DNA of 64,000 bases from Cryphonectria parasitica EP155 (lineage: Eukaryota; Ascomycota; Sordariomycetes; Diaporthales; Cryphonectriaceae), in contig NW_024468917.1 in NCBI RefSeq assembly GCF_011745365.1, positions 992,001 through 1,056,000 on the forward strand. The letters run 5' to 3'. The notes under the pieces were generated by a model. It was not told the origin of the DNA and made no database searches. It saw only the letters and a program-made list of their open reading frames with translations. Shown here one piece after another: positions 22,401 to 33,035 of the stretch (positions are counted from its first letter, which is position 1; every line of letters begins with the position of its first letter). A program made the translations under genes and the position numbers.

Positions 22401-23785
22401 GAGAAGGGCGTCGCTCAACCGGCTGGCCTGGGTGTATTTCTCTTCGATGTTTCTTGGCACGTACGTAAAATCGACAACCTCGAAGTCGAGGCCTGAAGTA
22501 AGCCCTGGGAGGATCTCGTGGAGGCCATACAGAATGGCGTCACGTGTATCGACGCTGGCAATGATCTCGTGAAGCCCTCCACGTTGTACCCGCCAGGCGT
22601 GCAATCTGCCCGCTTTTGTCGCTGCCACAACATTCCTCGGGCCAGCTCGGACAGCAGGATCGACCCTCACAGCTGCGAGATCGCCACGCTGGACGGCTGA
22701 CTTCAAGGCGTTTTTGATCCCCCCAAAGAAGCTGTCTAATACACCAGATGATTGGCCCCATGTGGTCCGGAGGAATTGAATGGATATTGCTGGCTTCCCC
22801 TGGCCGTCACGGACGCTGAGATGTGCCAATCGCCCACTGCTGAGAGCTAGTATGAAGCCTGCAGAGTCGGCCCTGGTCACCTGTACAACGTGCTCGCCTC
22901 CGAACAGGCCAGGGATCGTGTCTTCGACGCCAGTTCTCTGCTGTGTGAAGTAGTCGAGGGTCGCTGCGCTGGATATGTGTTCCCAGAACGAGATTTTTCC
23001 GCTCACGGGCATAACCACTACGAGACCAGGCTCTTCGTTCGAAGTTCCTGGCGAGACAAAGGCTCCAAGGGGTAGCGGGTCGGACGTGTGCTTCGAGGGA
23101 TATGGTAGGGTGAATGTGAACGTCTCGGGCGAGGGACTTGTTGAGGCATACTGCCAGACAAAGGCGTGCGTGTGCGTCAGGCAGAGGGCGAATCCGTTGG
23201 AGGCATCGAGTACACCGTGTTGACGGCCTAAGTTGCCTGTGTCAGTCCCCTCTAGGGGTCTCGTCAGATCTTAATTGGCAATACTCACCAGCAGTTTCTG
23301 CGCGAACCCTATCCGGTAGTGCTTGCAGCTTGCTCACGGTATACGCGCTTGTTTTTGTCTATGGAAAGACCTTAAAGTTAGAGAAATATAATAAAGCGCA
23401 ACAGGTCGACAGTCTACATGTAGGCTAGGACACCACTCACCAATTCAACGCTGCCGTCGCTCTTGCTTGTGCGCTCGCCCTGTTTGGGCTTTTTCGACCG
23501 CACTGTGACCTCTCGACGGAATGTTTTTGTGGCGGCTGCCGCGCTGTCCAGGCCGTCAGGCTTCGAGGGCAACCGCGCAATCTTATCGTGCTTGACCTCG
23601 AGCATCTCCGGCTGAGAGCTCTTCACCTCGGGGTTGGTAAAGGTGGACTCGGTCAGGGGGCCGCGCTGTCGCTTCGCCTTGGGCTGTTGGGTCAGGCTGT
23701 TGTCACCACTCGGGTTGCGCTGTCGTCGGCGGCTGCGGGTTGCCATGGCTGGGCCGCCAGCGCTGTTCTGAGATGGAGAGAACAT
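19401..23785 (-). CDS. NUP133: Nucleoporin Nup133
   Basis: Scaffold nucleoporin of the Y-shaped (Nup84/Nup107) complex of the nuclear pore. Exons 23785-23441, 23358-23289 and 23227-19401 close in phase and give 1413 aa. The N-terminal about 80 residues are basic and disordered (RSRRRQRNPSG). Residues about 100-560 have the Nup133 N-terminal beta-propeller pattern, starting with NGFALCLTHTHAFVWQY and LVVVMPVSGKISFWE. The remainder is alpha-helical solenoid, with AREVWRLHEMFLNERPSHEK and MRLVWRRCYIRDDW in expected places. It ends in an acidic tail (EEDEEMDEIS). A second in-frame ATG lies at codon 14 of exon 1. The three-exon start is well supported by splice signals (GTGAGT donors). Confidence 0.92.
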
Positions 23786-25087
23786 GGCGGCGGTGAGGTG
23801 CGGATGGATGGCCTAGCTGCCGACGCGGGTGGCGATGGCTACGAGGAGCAGCACAGAAGAGCTCCAGAAGCCGCAGGAATGATGAAGTCGAAGGTATTGC
23901 GATGGGAGAGCGCGCCTATTCCATGCTCGAGAAGTGGATCGTGACGTGCAAGGTAAGGTGTAAGTTGTCGGACGCGAACCCAAGTGGAAGAAAGAGGATG
24001 TGGAGTGTTGTTGACGGTTCGCGGTGCCGTTGAAATATCTGGGAACTGATGCGCAAAGTCGTAGTCGACCGATAGAGCGCGCACCTCTCCAGTGACTGTA
24101 GGCGAGCAACTTGAGGATGAGCAGAAGCAGATCAAGTCAGATCAGGCCAGGCAGGCACTGAAAAAGGTTGTTGTTTTGATGGTGAAAAGCCGTCGAGAGA
24201 AAGATTGGTCTCCCAACTTTTCCAGGTCCGAGAGATCAGGTCAACACTCAGTTGGTCTGTGCCCACCTGGCCAGGTACAGTGTGCTACGGGACTAAGGCA
24301 GCAGGGTATTGGCTCTGAGTGGCCTATTGCTGAATGGCCTATAGCTGGCAGGGCAGCAGGGCAGCTGGGGGGCGGGCACAGGAGCTCTTCCCCACACCGC
24401 TAAGCTTCAAATAGTCACTGGCTAGCGCAGACCCAGGACCATGGGCCCAGGGTCTTTAGTAGTTACAGTGCTACTTTCTGTTTCCCGAACGCAAACATAC
24501 ACGTAACAAGAAGAGATGAAAGAATGATCCTTTCAAGGCCTTGTCTAAGCATCCAATGAATTTGATGAATCACCATCAAAGAATATTCGGAAGAACAAGA
24601 GCGATAATACATATTGTATGTACAATATTACTAGAAGCCTGGAACCTACTTATTATCGTAGGAGCTATGGTGGTTGAGAGTACACAGTATGTAATGCACA
24701 GTACTTGATTGAGCAGGACAGGACCTACCTTGGGAGTAGATTACATCAGATACTGCTATGGCGTACTATAATCGCTGCGTATGAAACGGCAAAAGAGGTG
24801 AGTGTTGATATCATCACCATTCAATATCTCCAACGTTTTCATTCTCACCACCACCATCATCATCGCCGCTGCCGCCACCACCATATCAATGGTTTCAGTG
24901 ACGGCTCCGTGAGCTTACCACGAAATTCTGTGCATATTGTATTTCTTTTATTATCATTTTCATAAAGAGAATGTATTGCAACCGCTCATAAATTCCTTTT
25001 CTTCATTGTGCCATCTCGCTCTCATCGTTGTATTTTCGTCGTGGCACATACGAACATACATGCGATATATACTTGACTCCGTTGAGG
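23786..25087. other. Divergent promoter region NUP133/AFG1
   Basis: Both flanking genes are transcribed away from this 1.3 kb. A CAC/CAT-rich patch lies near 24840-24880. No ORF is convincing. Confidence 0.45.
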
Positions 25088-27082
25088 ATGAATCGCCTGG
25101 GAACGGCGGTAACGATCACAGACCCCCTTGTCAAATACAATGCCCTCATAGCCACCGGCCTATTTTCTCCTGACCCTGCACAGCATCGGCTGGCCCTTCA
25201 CCTCCAGAAACTCTATGTGCGTCTCAAAGACTACCAGCCTCTCTCAGAGTACCGCAGCAGGATACATCAGATCACGCAGGCTATTGACGGCGCCAGAGGA
25301 AATGAGACAGACCAGCTGGCAGTCAAGAGCCATCCCATTCGGCGCAACCCCCTCTTCTCGAGATTTTTCCGATCCTCAGAAGGTCCCCGTGACAGCTTAG
25401 CCCTGACACGCGTCCTCACGAGCCATCAGGCTGCGCTTGATGTGGACTCTCCCAAGGGTCTCTTCCTCTCTGGAGAGGTGGGCACCGGAAAATCGATGCT
25501 GCTGGACCTCCTCGCCGACGGTCTACCCACGAGCCGGAAGAAACGGTGGCACTTCAACACATTTATGCTCTATAGCATCTCACGATTGGAGAAGTTCCGC
25601 AAGTCGCATCCCTCCTTCGCCCGCGACGATCGGGAGTGGTCCTTGTTATGGCTGGCCAAGGAAATGATCGAGCAGTCGCCCATTTTATTTCTGGACGAGT
25701 TCCAGCTGCCAGACCGGGCATCGAGCAAGATCTTGAGCAATCTCTTCATCCCTTTCTTCCAGCTCGGAGGGGTCCTGATTGCCTCGTCAAATCGCATGCC
25801 CGACGAGCTGGAGAAGGCCGTGGGTGCGCAGTATCCGGCACCTGTGACGGGAGGGCTTGTAAAACAGCTATTAGGTACCAGGAACAAGCAACAAGGAGAG
25901 TTGTATGGGAGCACCAGTGACTTTGCCGCCTTTGTCGAGGTGCTGAAGGCGAGATGTGATTTCTGGCACATGGAGGGAGCAAAAGACTGGCGTAGGCGAG
26001 ATCTCACGGAGCAGGCTGAAGCCCTAGGGCGGTCCTCAGATATTACTGAGCACACAGGTGACAGCACAGAGGTTCCGGCTGAAGGGCCGCTGTTGTTGAA
26101 AGATGACGTCGGCGACTCGACCACACCTCGGAAATACGGTCTAACGGTGGACGAACCTGAGGTCTGGAATCGAATGCTGCTCGACACCATCAACAACCCA
26201 GTTAGTCAATCCGTCCCATGGAAACCGACAAGACTTGTCGTATACGGACGGGCGATCAATGTGCCACGACAGTACGAGGGCGTGACCCACTGGGACTTCA
26301 ACGAGCTCGTGCACGCCTTCGGACCAGCAGACTACATCACGCTGGCCTCCAACTTCCACACCTTCATCATTGACAAGGTGCCAGTGCTGCCAGTTGCTAT
26401 GAAGAACGAAGCACGACGCTTCATCACGCTGCTCGATGCTCTGTACGAGGCCCGCTGTAAGGTCCTCATCCGCGCCGAAGTTGGCCCGGATAACCTCTTC
26501 TTCCCAGAGCAGAACCGGCGACAGCCAGGCAAACCAGGCCTGACAACTGTGACCCGCACCACAACACGAACCACAACAACTAACAGCACTGGGGAGCACG
26601 AGGACGCAACCTACTCCGAGACGGTGTCTGAGGTCTTCCAGGACTCTGCCGCGCCCTTCCGCCCCAACATTTCCAGCTACACAGACGCTCCCAAGTCCTC
26701 CACCCGAACCTCGTCCATTCACGCCGAGATCGATTCCGATTTTGGCATCGTCGGGCAAAAAGTCGACTTTGTAAACACGGCCGCGTTCACAGGCGAGGAC
26801 GAGCGTTTTGCATACAAGCGCGCCGCCAGCCGGCTCTGGGAGATGTGCAGCGCGTCATGGCATGCACGTCCCGGACCGCCAGAGAGTTGGTGGACGCCGC
26901 TCCCCGTAGAGGCAAGACACTGGGAGGGAAGGGAGCCGACGAGGCCCCTTGGGAAGCAGTATGCGATGGGAGGGAAGGTTGGGCCAGGGGATGTGGCCTG
27001 GGGACCGTCAGTGGATCTAGACGAGCCGGCTGGATTGTCAAAGTGGAGAGTTGATGATCTTAGGAAAGGTGCACAGGAATGA
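25088..27082 (+). CDS. AFG1: AFG1-like mitochondrial AAA ATPase
   Basis: Homologue of yeast Afg1 / human LACE1 (PF03969), a mitochondrial inner-membrane ATPase linked to turnover of cytochrome oxidase subunits. The frame has Walker A GEVGTGKS at residues 129-136 and Walker B ILFLDEFQ at 199-206, followed by IASSNRMPDELEK (sensor-type segment). The start at 25088 gives the conserved TDPLVKYNALIATG block at residue 11; the frame is open farther up to 25028 without improving homology. 664 aa is longer than yeast Afg1; the excess is an insertion after residue 300 and a Thr-rich segment (TTRTTTTNSTGE) near 500. The N-terminal presequence is not obvious, so an alternative upstream exon is possible. 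Confidence 0.9.
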   Translation: MNRLGTAVTITDPLVKYNALIATGLFSPDPAQHRLALHLQKLYVRLKDYQPLSEYRSRIHQITQAIDGARGNETDQLAVKSHPIRRNPLFSRFFRSSEGPRDSLALTRVLTSHQAALDVDSPKGLFLSGEVGTGKSMLLDLLADGLPTSRKKRWHFNTFMLYSISRLEKFRKSHPSFARDDREWSLLWLAKEMIEQSPILFLDEFQLPDRASSKILSNLFIPFFQLGGVLIASSNRMPDELEKAVGAQYPAPVTGGLVKQLLGTRNKQQGELYGSTSDFAAFVEVLKARCDFWHMEGAKDWRRRDLTEQAEALGRSSDITEHTGDSTEVPAEGPLLLKDDVGDSTTPRKYGLTVDEPEVWNRMLLDTINNPVSQSVPWKPTRLVVYGRAINVPRQYEGVTHWDFNELVHAFGPADYITLASNFHTFIIDKVPVLPVAMKNEARRFITLLDALYEARCKVLIRAEVGPDNLFFPEQNRRQPGKPGLTTVTRTTTRTTTTNSTGEHEDATYSETVSEVFQDSAAPFRPNISSYTDAPKSSTRTSSIHAEIDSDFGIVGQKVDFVNTAAFTGEDERFAYKRAASRLWEMCSASWHARPGPPESWWTPLPVEARHWEGREPTRPLGKQYAMGGKVGPGDVAWGPSVDLDEPAGLSKWRVDDLRKGAQE

Positions 27083-27842
27083 TTTGCTATGACGGATGAT
27101 CGAAATAGAGTGCATCTTAGGCCAGCGAGGTCAGAAGTTTCAGGAAAGGACCTACTTGCTCACACATATTCCATGCATGCACGCTGACACATCTTCTCGT
27201 ATTGCACATACCTTTTCAGCATCTTAGAAACAACATGCTTTACGAGTTCATGATTCGACAAGTTGACAGTCACACGCAAAGCCCATGGAGCGGAATCGGG
27301 CATTGTGCTCGTTCTCAATAGGCCGTGTAAGATGATTGGTGGATCTCTCTGGGTGAAGGTTGAAACCAGATGTCCGTACCACGAAAGCTTGACAACAACA
27401 GCCTCAGGAGTGTATACTGTAGGCAGGATGAAGCCAAGCACGGTCAACCATTTTTCCTCAATGTACAGTGTTCCTACTAATTCTACCAACCAGAAATACT
27501 GGGGACAAGCACTTTGTTTTCATGTACACCGTGTATTTCCCGACAAAAATTCAGTCATCAATAGCGGAGAAACGGGCCCCCTGCAATTATCCCGGAGCAT
27601 CATCCGCCGTGGTTCTATTTCAGGGGCTGCACCTGCAACACCGCCGCCACAGCAGCGATAGAATCTCGCCAGCTCACCTTCTTCTATTCACAAGTGGATG
27701 ATGGTGGTAATGAAGAAGATGATGATGATGATGATGAGCCAGGTTTGAGGTCTCATACCTTGTTTATTTCACATCGTCTAGGGCTGGACTCATGAGAACA
27801 TCCATACGGAGACACTTCGCAATGTGAGATGCTTCAGCAGCC
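27083..27842. other. Intergenic, no gene supported
   Basis: Spacer between AFG1 and the GT90 gene, both on the plus strand. A short GAT repeat lies near 27717-27737. Nothing else recognised. Confidence 0.45.
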
Positions 27843-28543
27843 ATGATTGTCGATAAATCCATGGGGCCCAGGCAGAGGCGGAGGGTGCGAGCTGGGCTCT
27901 ACATCACAGGGTTCCTCTGTCTGATATACTACCTCTTCTTCACGGGCAGAACACCACGCAGCTCACGGAATGGCAGTCTCACCTCGAACCCACACCGTCA
28001 TACTCCTCCTCCTCCTCCTCCTCCTCCTCCTCTCAACGACCTCACTCTCACAGCCACACAGTGCTCGGCCTCATTCCCCAACCTTACTTGGTCCATAGAC
28101 GACGTCGTCTCCCAGGGCCCCTTCCACATCAACACCAAGACCGCCCCCGTCCTGGTCCGCATCCGCAACGGCCAGCTCACCATCCTCAAGTCCCAGCGCA
28201 AGCGCGACCTCTCGACCGAGATGCTCGCCTCGCGCACCGCCTCGCTCCACCAGATCCACCGCGCCCTGGTCACCGCACCACCACAGGAACCCCTCCCAGA
28301 CACCGTCTTCGCCCTCAACTTCCAGGACCAGCCCTTCGGCACCGCCTGGGCCTACTCGCGCCAGGCAGACCCGCACTCCCGCCCAGGCTACGACGACGGC
28401 AACCCAGACGCCCGCACCTTTCTCATGCCGCACTTCTCCTTCTGGGCCTGGAAACTCCCCTTCATCGGCTCCGTGCGGCGCGCCGCAGCAGCCATCACGG
28501 CCATCGAGGAGGAGAACGACGACGACGACGACGAGAGTGCCTC

Positions 28544-28580
<37 letters not shown>

Positions 28581-29333
28581 TTCGCCTCCAAGATCCCGCG
28601 GGCCGTGTGGCGTGGCACCACCTGGTTCAACAGCGTGCAGAACCCGCGGCTGCGGCAGAACCTCATGACCACGACGCGCGACAAGCCGTGGGCGGACGTC
28701 GAGGCTCTGAAGTGGGACACGGCGCCCGACGCCAACGGGGAGAGGACGGCCAGCAACTCGCTGCGCATCGAGGACTTTTGCAGGTACAAGTACGTCCTGT
28801 ACACCGAGGGCGTCACGTACAGCGGGCGGTTCCCCTTCCTGCAGATGTGCGGGAGCGTTGTGCTCAGCCCGCCGATCGGGTGGATGATGCATACCACGCA
28901 CCTGGTGCGGCCTGTCTTTTCGTTTGACCTGCCTGCTGGTGAGATTAGCGGCAGCAGCGGTGGCAGTGGCAGCGGCAGCGGCAGCGGCAAGAGCCTCAAG
29001 GGGCGGTGGACGCCGAGCGAGATGGTGACGAGGGCGTGGCCTGTGAGATATCCCGCCGAAGAGGCAAACATGGTGTTTGTGAAGCCCGACTGGAGCGATC
29101 TGGAGGACACCATCATGTGGTTGGAGGAGCACCCTGGTGTGGCGGAGGGGATCGCCAGGAGGCAGAGGGAGATGTTTGTGGGGGAAGGGTATATGAGCCC
29201 TGCGGCGGAGGCGTGTTACTGGCGGGCTTTGATCAGAGGCTGGGCTGAGGTTGCGAGGTGGGATGAGGGAGCGCTGGAGGAACTGGGGCCTGGGCAGACA
29301 TATGAGGCTTTTGTGTTGACGAATGGGGATTAG
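27843..29333 (+). CDS. GT90 family glycosyltransferase (CAP10 domain)
   Basis: Type II membrane protein of the CAP10/KDELC/POGLUT-like family. Family members transfer xylose, glucose or other sugars in the Golgi or ER; the donor and acceptor here are unknown. A single transmembrane anchor lies at about residues 17-36 (LYITGFLCLIYYLFF), followed by a proline-rich spacer encoded by a CTC repeat. The catalytic part runs from about 70 to the end. Diagnostic segments are AVWRGTTWFN, EDFCRYKYVLYTEGVTYSGR and, near the end, AWPVRYP and a helical tail. A polyserine run (AGT repeat, 28548-28576) and a Gly-Ser linker interrupt the domain. Single exon, 496 aa. Low-complexity runs inside the catalytic domain are unusual. 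Confidence 0.85.
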
Positions 29334-29556
29334 ATGGCCAATCAAGAGAGAACACAGGGCTGGCCAACCTTGGATATGATATAGAAAACTTCTGGGCTTC
29401 CATCATCATCATCACCATCATCTCTCGGACCAAAACGACTTCTTCGTACACGTTGCAATATTGCAGGGCTGAATATAGAGAACCAATTTCGATTCGAGGT
29501 TTGTCAAGCATCCAATCGGAGGGTATCAACATTCGCTACCGCTCAAAATCATCTTT

Positions 29557-31182
29557 TTAACACCGTATCTCTACTCCTCCCTTGGACACGGTGAGGTATT
29601 TGACGCCCTTGTAGGGCTTCACCCCTTCCCCGAGCCCTCTGCTCTTCCTGGTATCAAGCAGGATGCTCTCCACCTTGATACCGCTCGGCAGCCACCCCTT
29701 CACCGTGAAGCTGACAGATGCCGAGCTGGGCATCAGGATCTTGTTCTGTGCCATCTTCTTCGCATCCCGGTCCTCGTCCGTCTCCTGGCCCCCCGAGGTC
29801 TTGTCTACTAGTCTGGCCGACGCAGGCTCTGCCTGATACGGCTCGTCATAAGCATAGTCGCTCTTCATCGGCGCGTCATCAACATCCTCTCCTGTGGGCT
29901 GACCCACGACAGTACATCGGAGGCTAAAGTATGTCGCACCCGCGCTCAACTCCTTGCCGTGGATATACCACTGCAGCTCTCGGTCGCCCGGGTTGTACGT
30001 CGCATCGCCCTTGGATGGTCGTATCTCAGGCAGGTTTCTGACGTCTTCGGGCAGCGGGACGGAAATCACCATGTCGTCCATGATTGGCGAGGACTGTGCC
30101 GCGCCTCGTCCTCCAGCGCTGGCGCCTCCTCGGCCAAACCCTGTGGAACTCGAACTGCTGATGCTGCTGCTGCTGGCGCCGAAGATCTTGTTGAGATTGA
30201 CCCTGACCTCAAAGTCCGACCCCGTCGGCCCCAGCCCCGTCTTCATCTCGATGTTGACAGGCAGCTTGAGGCTGCTCGCGCTCAGGTTTCCGCTCTTGGT
30301 GAAGGGCAGCAGGTCCACCTCATACCCAGCCAGTATGAACCTCCCATCCGGCGGTATAAAGCTCAGCACCCCAGGCTGCTCCTTCCACCTCGCCAGCCTC
30401 ACGCACGGGTGAAACACGGGCAGCTCCAGCACGCCCCCCAGGTTGTGTTTGCCCGACGGCCCGTTCAGCGTCACGGTGATGTCCGGCACGCCCGACACCT
30501 TGCTCGTGAAGGCGATGGTGCCATTGGCAAAAGCAGCAAGCGGCCTGCCGCTCGGCGCAAGCGTGACGCTCAGCGTCTCGACCACGTCCGCGTACAGCTC
30601 GTTGCTGGTGTGTCGAACGTTGGCCCGTCTCCACGGCAGCGCGGGGGCGGTTGTCTGGGCGAGCGAGGGCATGCCCGGGCTGGGAGCTCGGCCCAGGGCG
30701 CTCAGGTCCTTGACCTGGCCGGGGAGGGTGATGGAGCCCAGCAGCTTGCCCATCCAGCCCTCCACCTCGACCATGTCGCGCAGGGCGTTGGGCTCGGTGG
30801 TGGCGACAGTGCCGGCGTCGCACATCTCGGTGAGGAGCTGGGCGACCACATCGTAGCCGGCTTCGATCTTGTGGGAGATGAGGGGCGCGCCGAGGAATTC
30901 TTCGAGGGCATCGATGGCACGATGGAGGAACTCGAGAACGAGGAGAGGTTCGACCTCGCTGGATGTGGTCAGGAGGAAGAGGAGGTTGCCGTGGATGAGG
31001 CTGAAGACGAGCGTCGGCGGGTTGGTATTTGGGACGAGGAGGACGTTTGGCCGCGGCGCAGGATGGGCCAGGTACAGCGGTAGGAGGTGTGCGGCGGAAA
31101 TTGGTCGGGATGTGTAGCTATGTGACAGGATTGGCGAGTTCCTCTCATCAAAGATGTGTATTGCTTCTATCACGCCATCCAT
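29557..31182 (-). CDS. APM3: AP-3 adaptor complex mu subunit
   Basis: Medium subunit of the AP-3 clathrin-adaptor-like complex, which sorts cargo from Golgi to vacuole. Starting at the ATG for DGVIEAIHIFDE gives 541 aa. Residues 1-140 are a longin-like domain (LVFSLIHGNLLFLL, FLHRAIDALEEFLG). The mu homology domain starts near residue 190 (PWRRANVRHTSNELYADVVE) and continues to the end (GVKYLTVSKGGVEIRC); it binds tyrosine-based sorting signals. A Ser-rich insertion lies near residue 345. The frame continues 38 codons upstream of the chosen ATG, but that sequence has no counterpart in the family. Single exon. Its 3' end is close to that of the GT90 gene on the other strand. Confidence 0.93.
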   Translation of the reverse strand: MDGVIEAIHIFDERNSPILSHSYTSRPISAAHLLPLYLAHPAPRPNVLLVPNTNPPTLVFSLIHGNLLFLLTTSSEVEPLLVLEFLHRAIDALEEFLGAPLISHKIEAGYDVVAQLLTEMCDAGTVATTEPNALRDMVEVEGWMGKLLGSITLPGQVKDLSALGRAPSPGMPSLAQTTAPALPWRRANVRHTSNELYADVVETLSVTLAPSGRPLAAFANGTIAFTSKVSGVPDITVTLNGPSGKHNLGGVLELPVFHPCVRLARWKEQPGVLSFIPPDGRFILAGYEVDLLPFTKSGNLSASSLKLPVNIEMKTGLGPTGSDFEVRVNLNKIFGASSSSISSSSSTGFGRGGASAGGRGAAQSSPIMDDMVISVPLPEDVRNLPEIRPSKGDATYNPGDRELQWYIHGKELSAGATYFSLRCTVVGQPTGEDVDDAPMKSDYAYDEPYQAEPASARLVDKTSGGQETDEDRDAKKMAQNKILMPSSASVSFTVKGWLPSGIKVESILLDTRKSRGLGEGVKPYKGVKYLTVSKGGVEIRC

Positions 31183-31543
31183 CTTCAAGGGCTGCGAGGG
31201 CGGGTGTGTAGAGGATATTGGAGGGGGGGCGCACCAGGAAACGTGAGGTGGTTCACATGTGTGGCGGGGGGTTTCGCATAGCACACTGGGAAGCATAGGC
31301 TACAGTAAGTTGGTATGACGACTTCTGCAGAGCGGACAGGGCTACCCCTGGTCAACCCTGTGCAGTACCTCAGCCCCTAACCCTTCCTCATCAACTGGAC
31401 CCTGACATTCAACCAAGGTGATCTCGAATCCTTTGCATTCCTGCGTAATTGAATCAACATATATCAAATAGTCCGATAATGAATAAAGAAATGAAATTTC
31501 AAACCAAAAAAAAAAAAAATTAAAAAAAAAAATTAAAAGGATT
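31183..31543. other. Intergenic with A/T runs
   Basis: Upstream of APM3 and downstream of the tRNA-like locus. Contains the A-rich block at 31507-31538 that would serve as a Pol III terminator on the minus strand. Confidence 0.5.
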
Positions 31544-31621
31544 TGCCGGGCCCAGGATTCGAACCTGGGGCTCGACGTCCCCAAGGGGCACACTACAAAC
31601 GTAATGTGTGCCATTGCCGGA
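31544..31621 (-). tRNA. tRNA-like locus, possibly a decayed or atypical tRNA
   Basis: On the minus strand a perfect T-arm/B box (CCCAGGTTCGAATCCTGGG) is followed by the 3' acceptor strand CCCGGCA and then long T runs, as in a Pol III gene. The 5' acceptor strand reads TTCCGGC and has two mismatches. The D arm is not recognisable: instead GGCACAC and GTGTGCC pair around a 12-nt loop containing TTTGTAG. A CCCCTTGGGG hairpin sits where a variable arm would be. I cannot assign an anticodon. It may be a degenerate tRNA or a tRNA-derived element. Confidence 0.4.
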
Positions 31622-32077
31622 AAAAATTTGAATGGTTACGGTGCTTAGTAACTATATTCTTTTCTAACTCCAGGAACTAGCATAGCAGCTCGAAAGCGTG
31701 AGTATTAAACTGTTACCTAATCTATATATTCCAATACCAAGCAATTTAAACTGAAAGAGAAATTATTTAATAACGAAATAGTGTTACCATGCTCATTTAT
31801 ACCAGTAAGCCTTTCCAGGTTGTATAAAATATTCAGGTATTTCTTATCCAATTATTCACTGCTATGCATAGCATAGCAGGAAAATGCTGTGCTCAGGGCT
31901 ACTGTATTGTCAAGCCTAGCGGCTAGTATCCCTGTCGGTTTGTTAGCACTAAAGCCACCCAAAGGGGGTCCCCAAGGCTACTCTGAAAGGCGCAATTGGC
32001 GCTGGGATTTCAAGCCTTGACTGCGAGCCAGCAAAGTAGAAACGACCAGCTCTTCTTCTCAACCAAGATTACCAAAC
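31622..32077. other. AT-rich intergenic region
   Basis: Upstream of the tRNA-like locus (minus) and of the DMAC1-like gene (plus). A short GCATAGCATAGCA direct repeat occurs near 31865. No gene seen. Confidence 0.45.
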
Positions 32078-32489
32078 ATGGCTGGCAATTCGCCATCAGT
32101 CCACTCTCTCCAACAGCCACTCAAAGCTGACGACCTCCTCAAGCAGGAGCGACGGGATTATGATTGCACCTCGTGTCGCATCGTCGGTAAGTTTTTTTTT
32201 GCTGTCTTGTCACATGCCCCGCAAACCACCAGGCCTCTGTACAATCAATGCCCACCCTCCCTCCTGTGAACACGTTGCGCTGAAAAGAGTGACTCGGCTT
32301 CATTCAGGCGGCACGGCATTCATCGGTCTTGCGGGCTACAGCTACTGGGAGGGCATGAAGCAGCTCGAGAAGAACCGCGCGTCGATTCTCAAGAGCAAGC
32401 CGTGGATTGGCATACGAGGGCGAAAGGCGGGACTGATTGGGACCTCGGTTGGGCTGGCCTGGATGGGCATCTATCGACTATTTGGATGA
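32078..32489 (+). CDS. DUF4536 / DMAC1-like mitochondrial membrane protein
   Basis: Small protein of the PF15055 family, whose human member DMAC1 helps assemble the distal membrane arm of complex I. Exons 32078-32186 and 32308-32489 close in phase (donor GTAAGT, acceptor TTCAG) and give 96 aa. The signature is DYDCTSCRIVGGTAFIGLAGY, with the paired cysteines and a first membrane helix. A second hydrophobic segment, AGLIGTSVGLAWMGIYRLF, ends the protein. The N-terminal 30 residues are polar. Target membrane is inferred from the family. The T-run just after the donor is unremarkable. Confidence 0.82.
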
Positions 32490-33035
32490 GCTCAAGGAAA
32501 TTGGACGGATGGTGACCTCGAAAAAGTACGACATCTCTGCTCAACATCAATACAATAAGTATCGTTTGGCCTGGGAAGATCTGGTCCATGAGAGACAACT
32601 TCCACGCTACCCGCAGCTGGTCGGCAGCTGGCTAGGTACTGTACCGATAAGATAAGCCGCTCTAGAGTGAAAGAGCTCTCAGTTGATGATGAGCCTCTTT
32701 GCATGGGCATGGCAACTTTCCTTCTCTAAAACCGGCGCAATAAACAAGATACCCCCCTTTCAATTCCGACGCCTACCAAGACTGTGAACTTGTTGCTTGA
32801 GGATTTCATCCTTTAATTGAACCTCAACAACTCTCAGAGTTAACAAGTTCAAAAAAAGAAAACCCGTCTTAGACCCCGCTACAAACCCCCCAAGCTCTCA
32901 TCTCGACGGCAAAATTTCATCGCTCAAGCAGTTCAGTCGCATCTTGCGCATCTCACCACAGAGGAGCGCAAGCAAAGCCATTCATATCCCAGCGGCCTTG
33001 GGCATCCCGATAGCCCCAGAGGCCACATAGCAATC
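32490..33035. other. Intergenic DMAC1-like/RRP4
   Basis: Spacer between two plus-strand genes, with AT-rich sequence before RRP4. Nothing else recognised. Confidence 0.45.
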
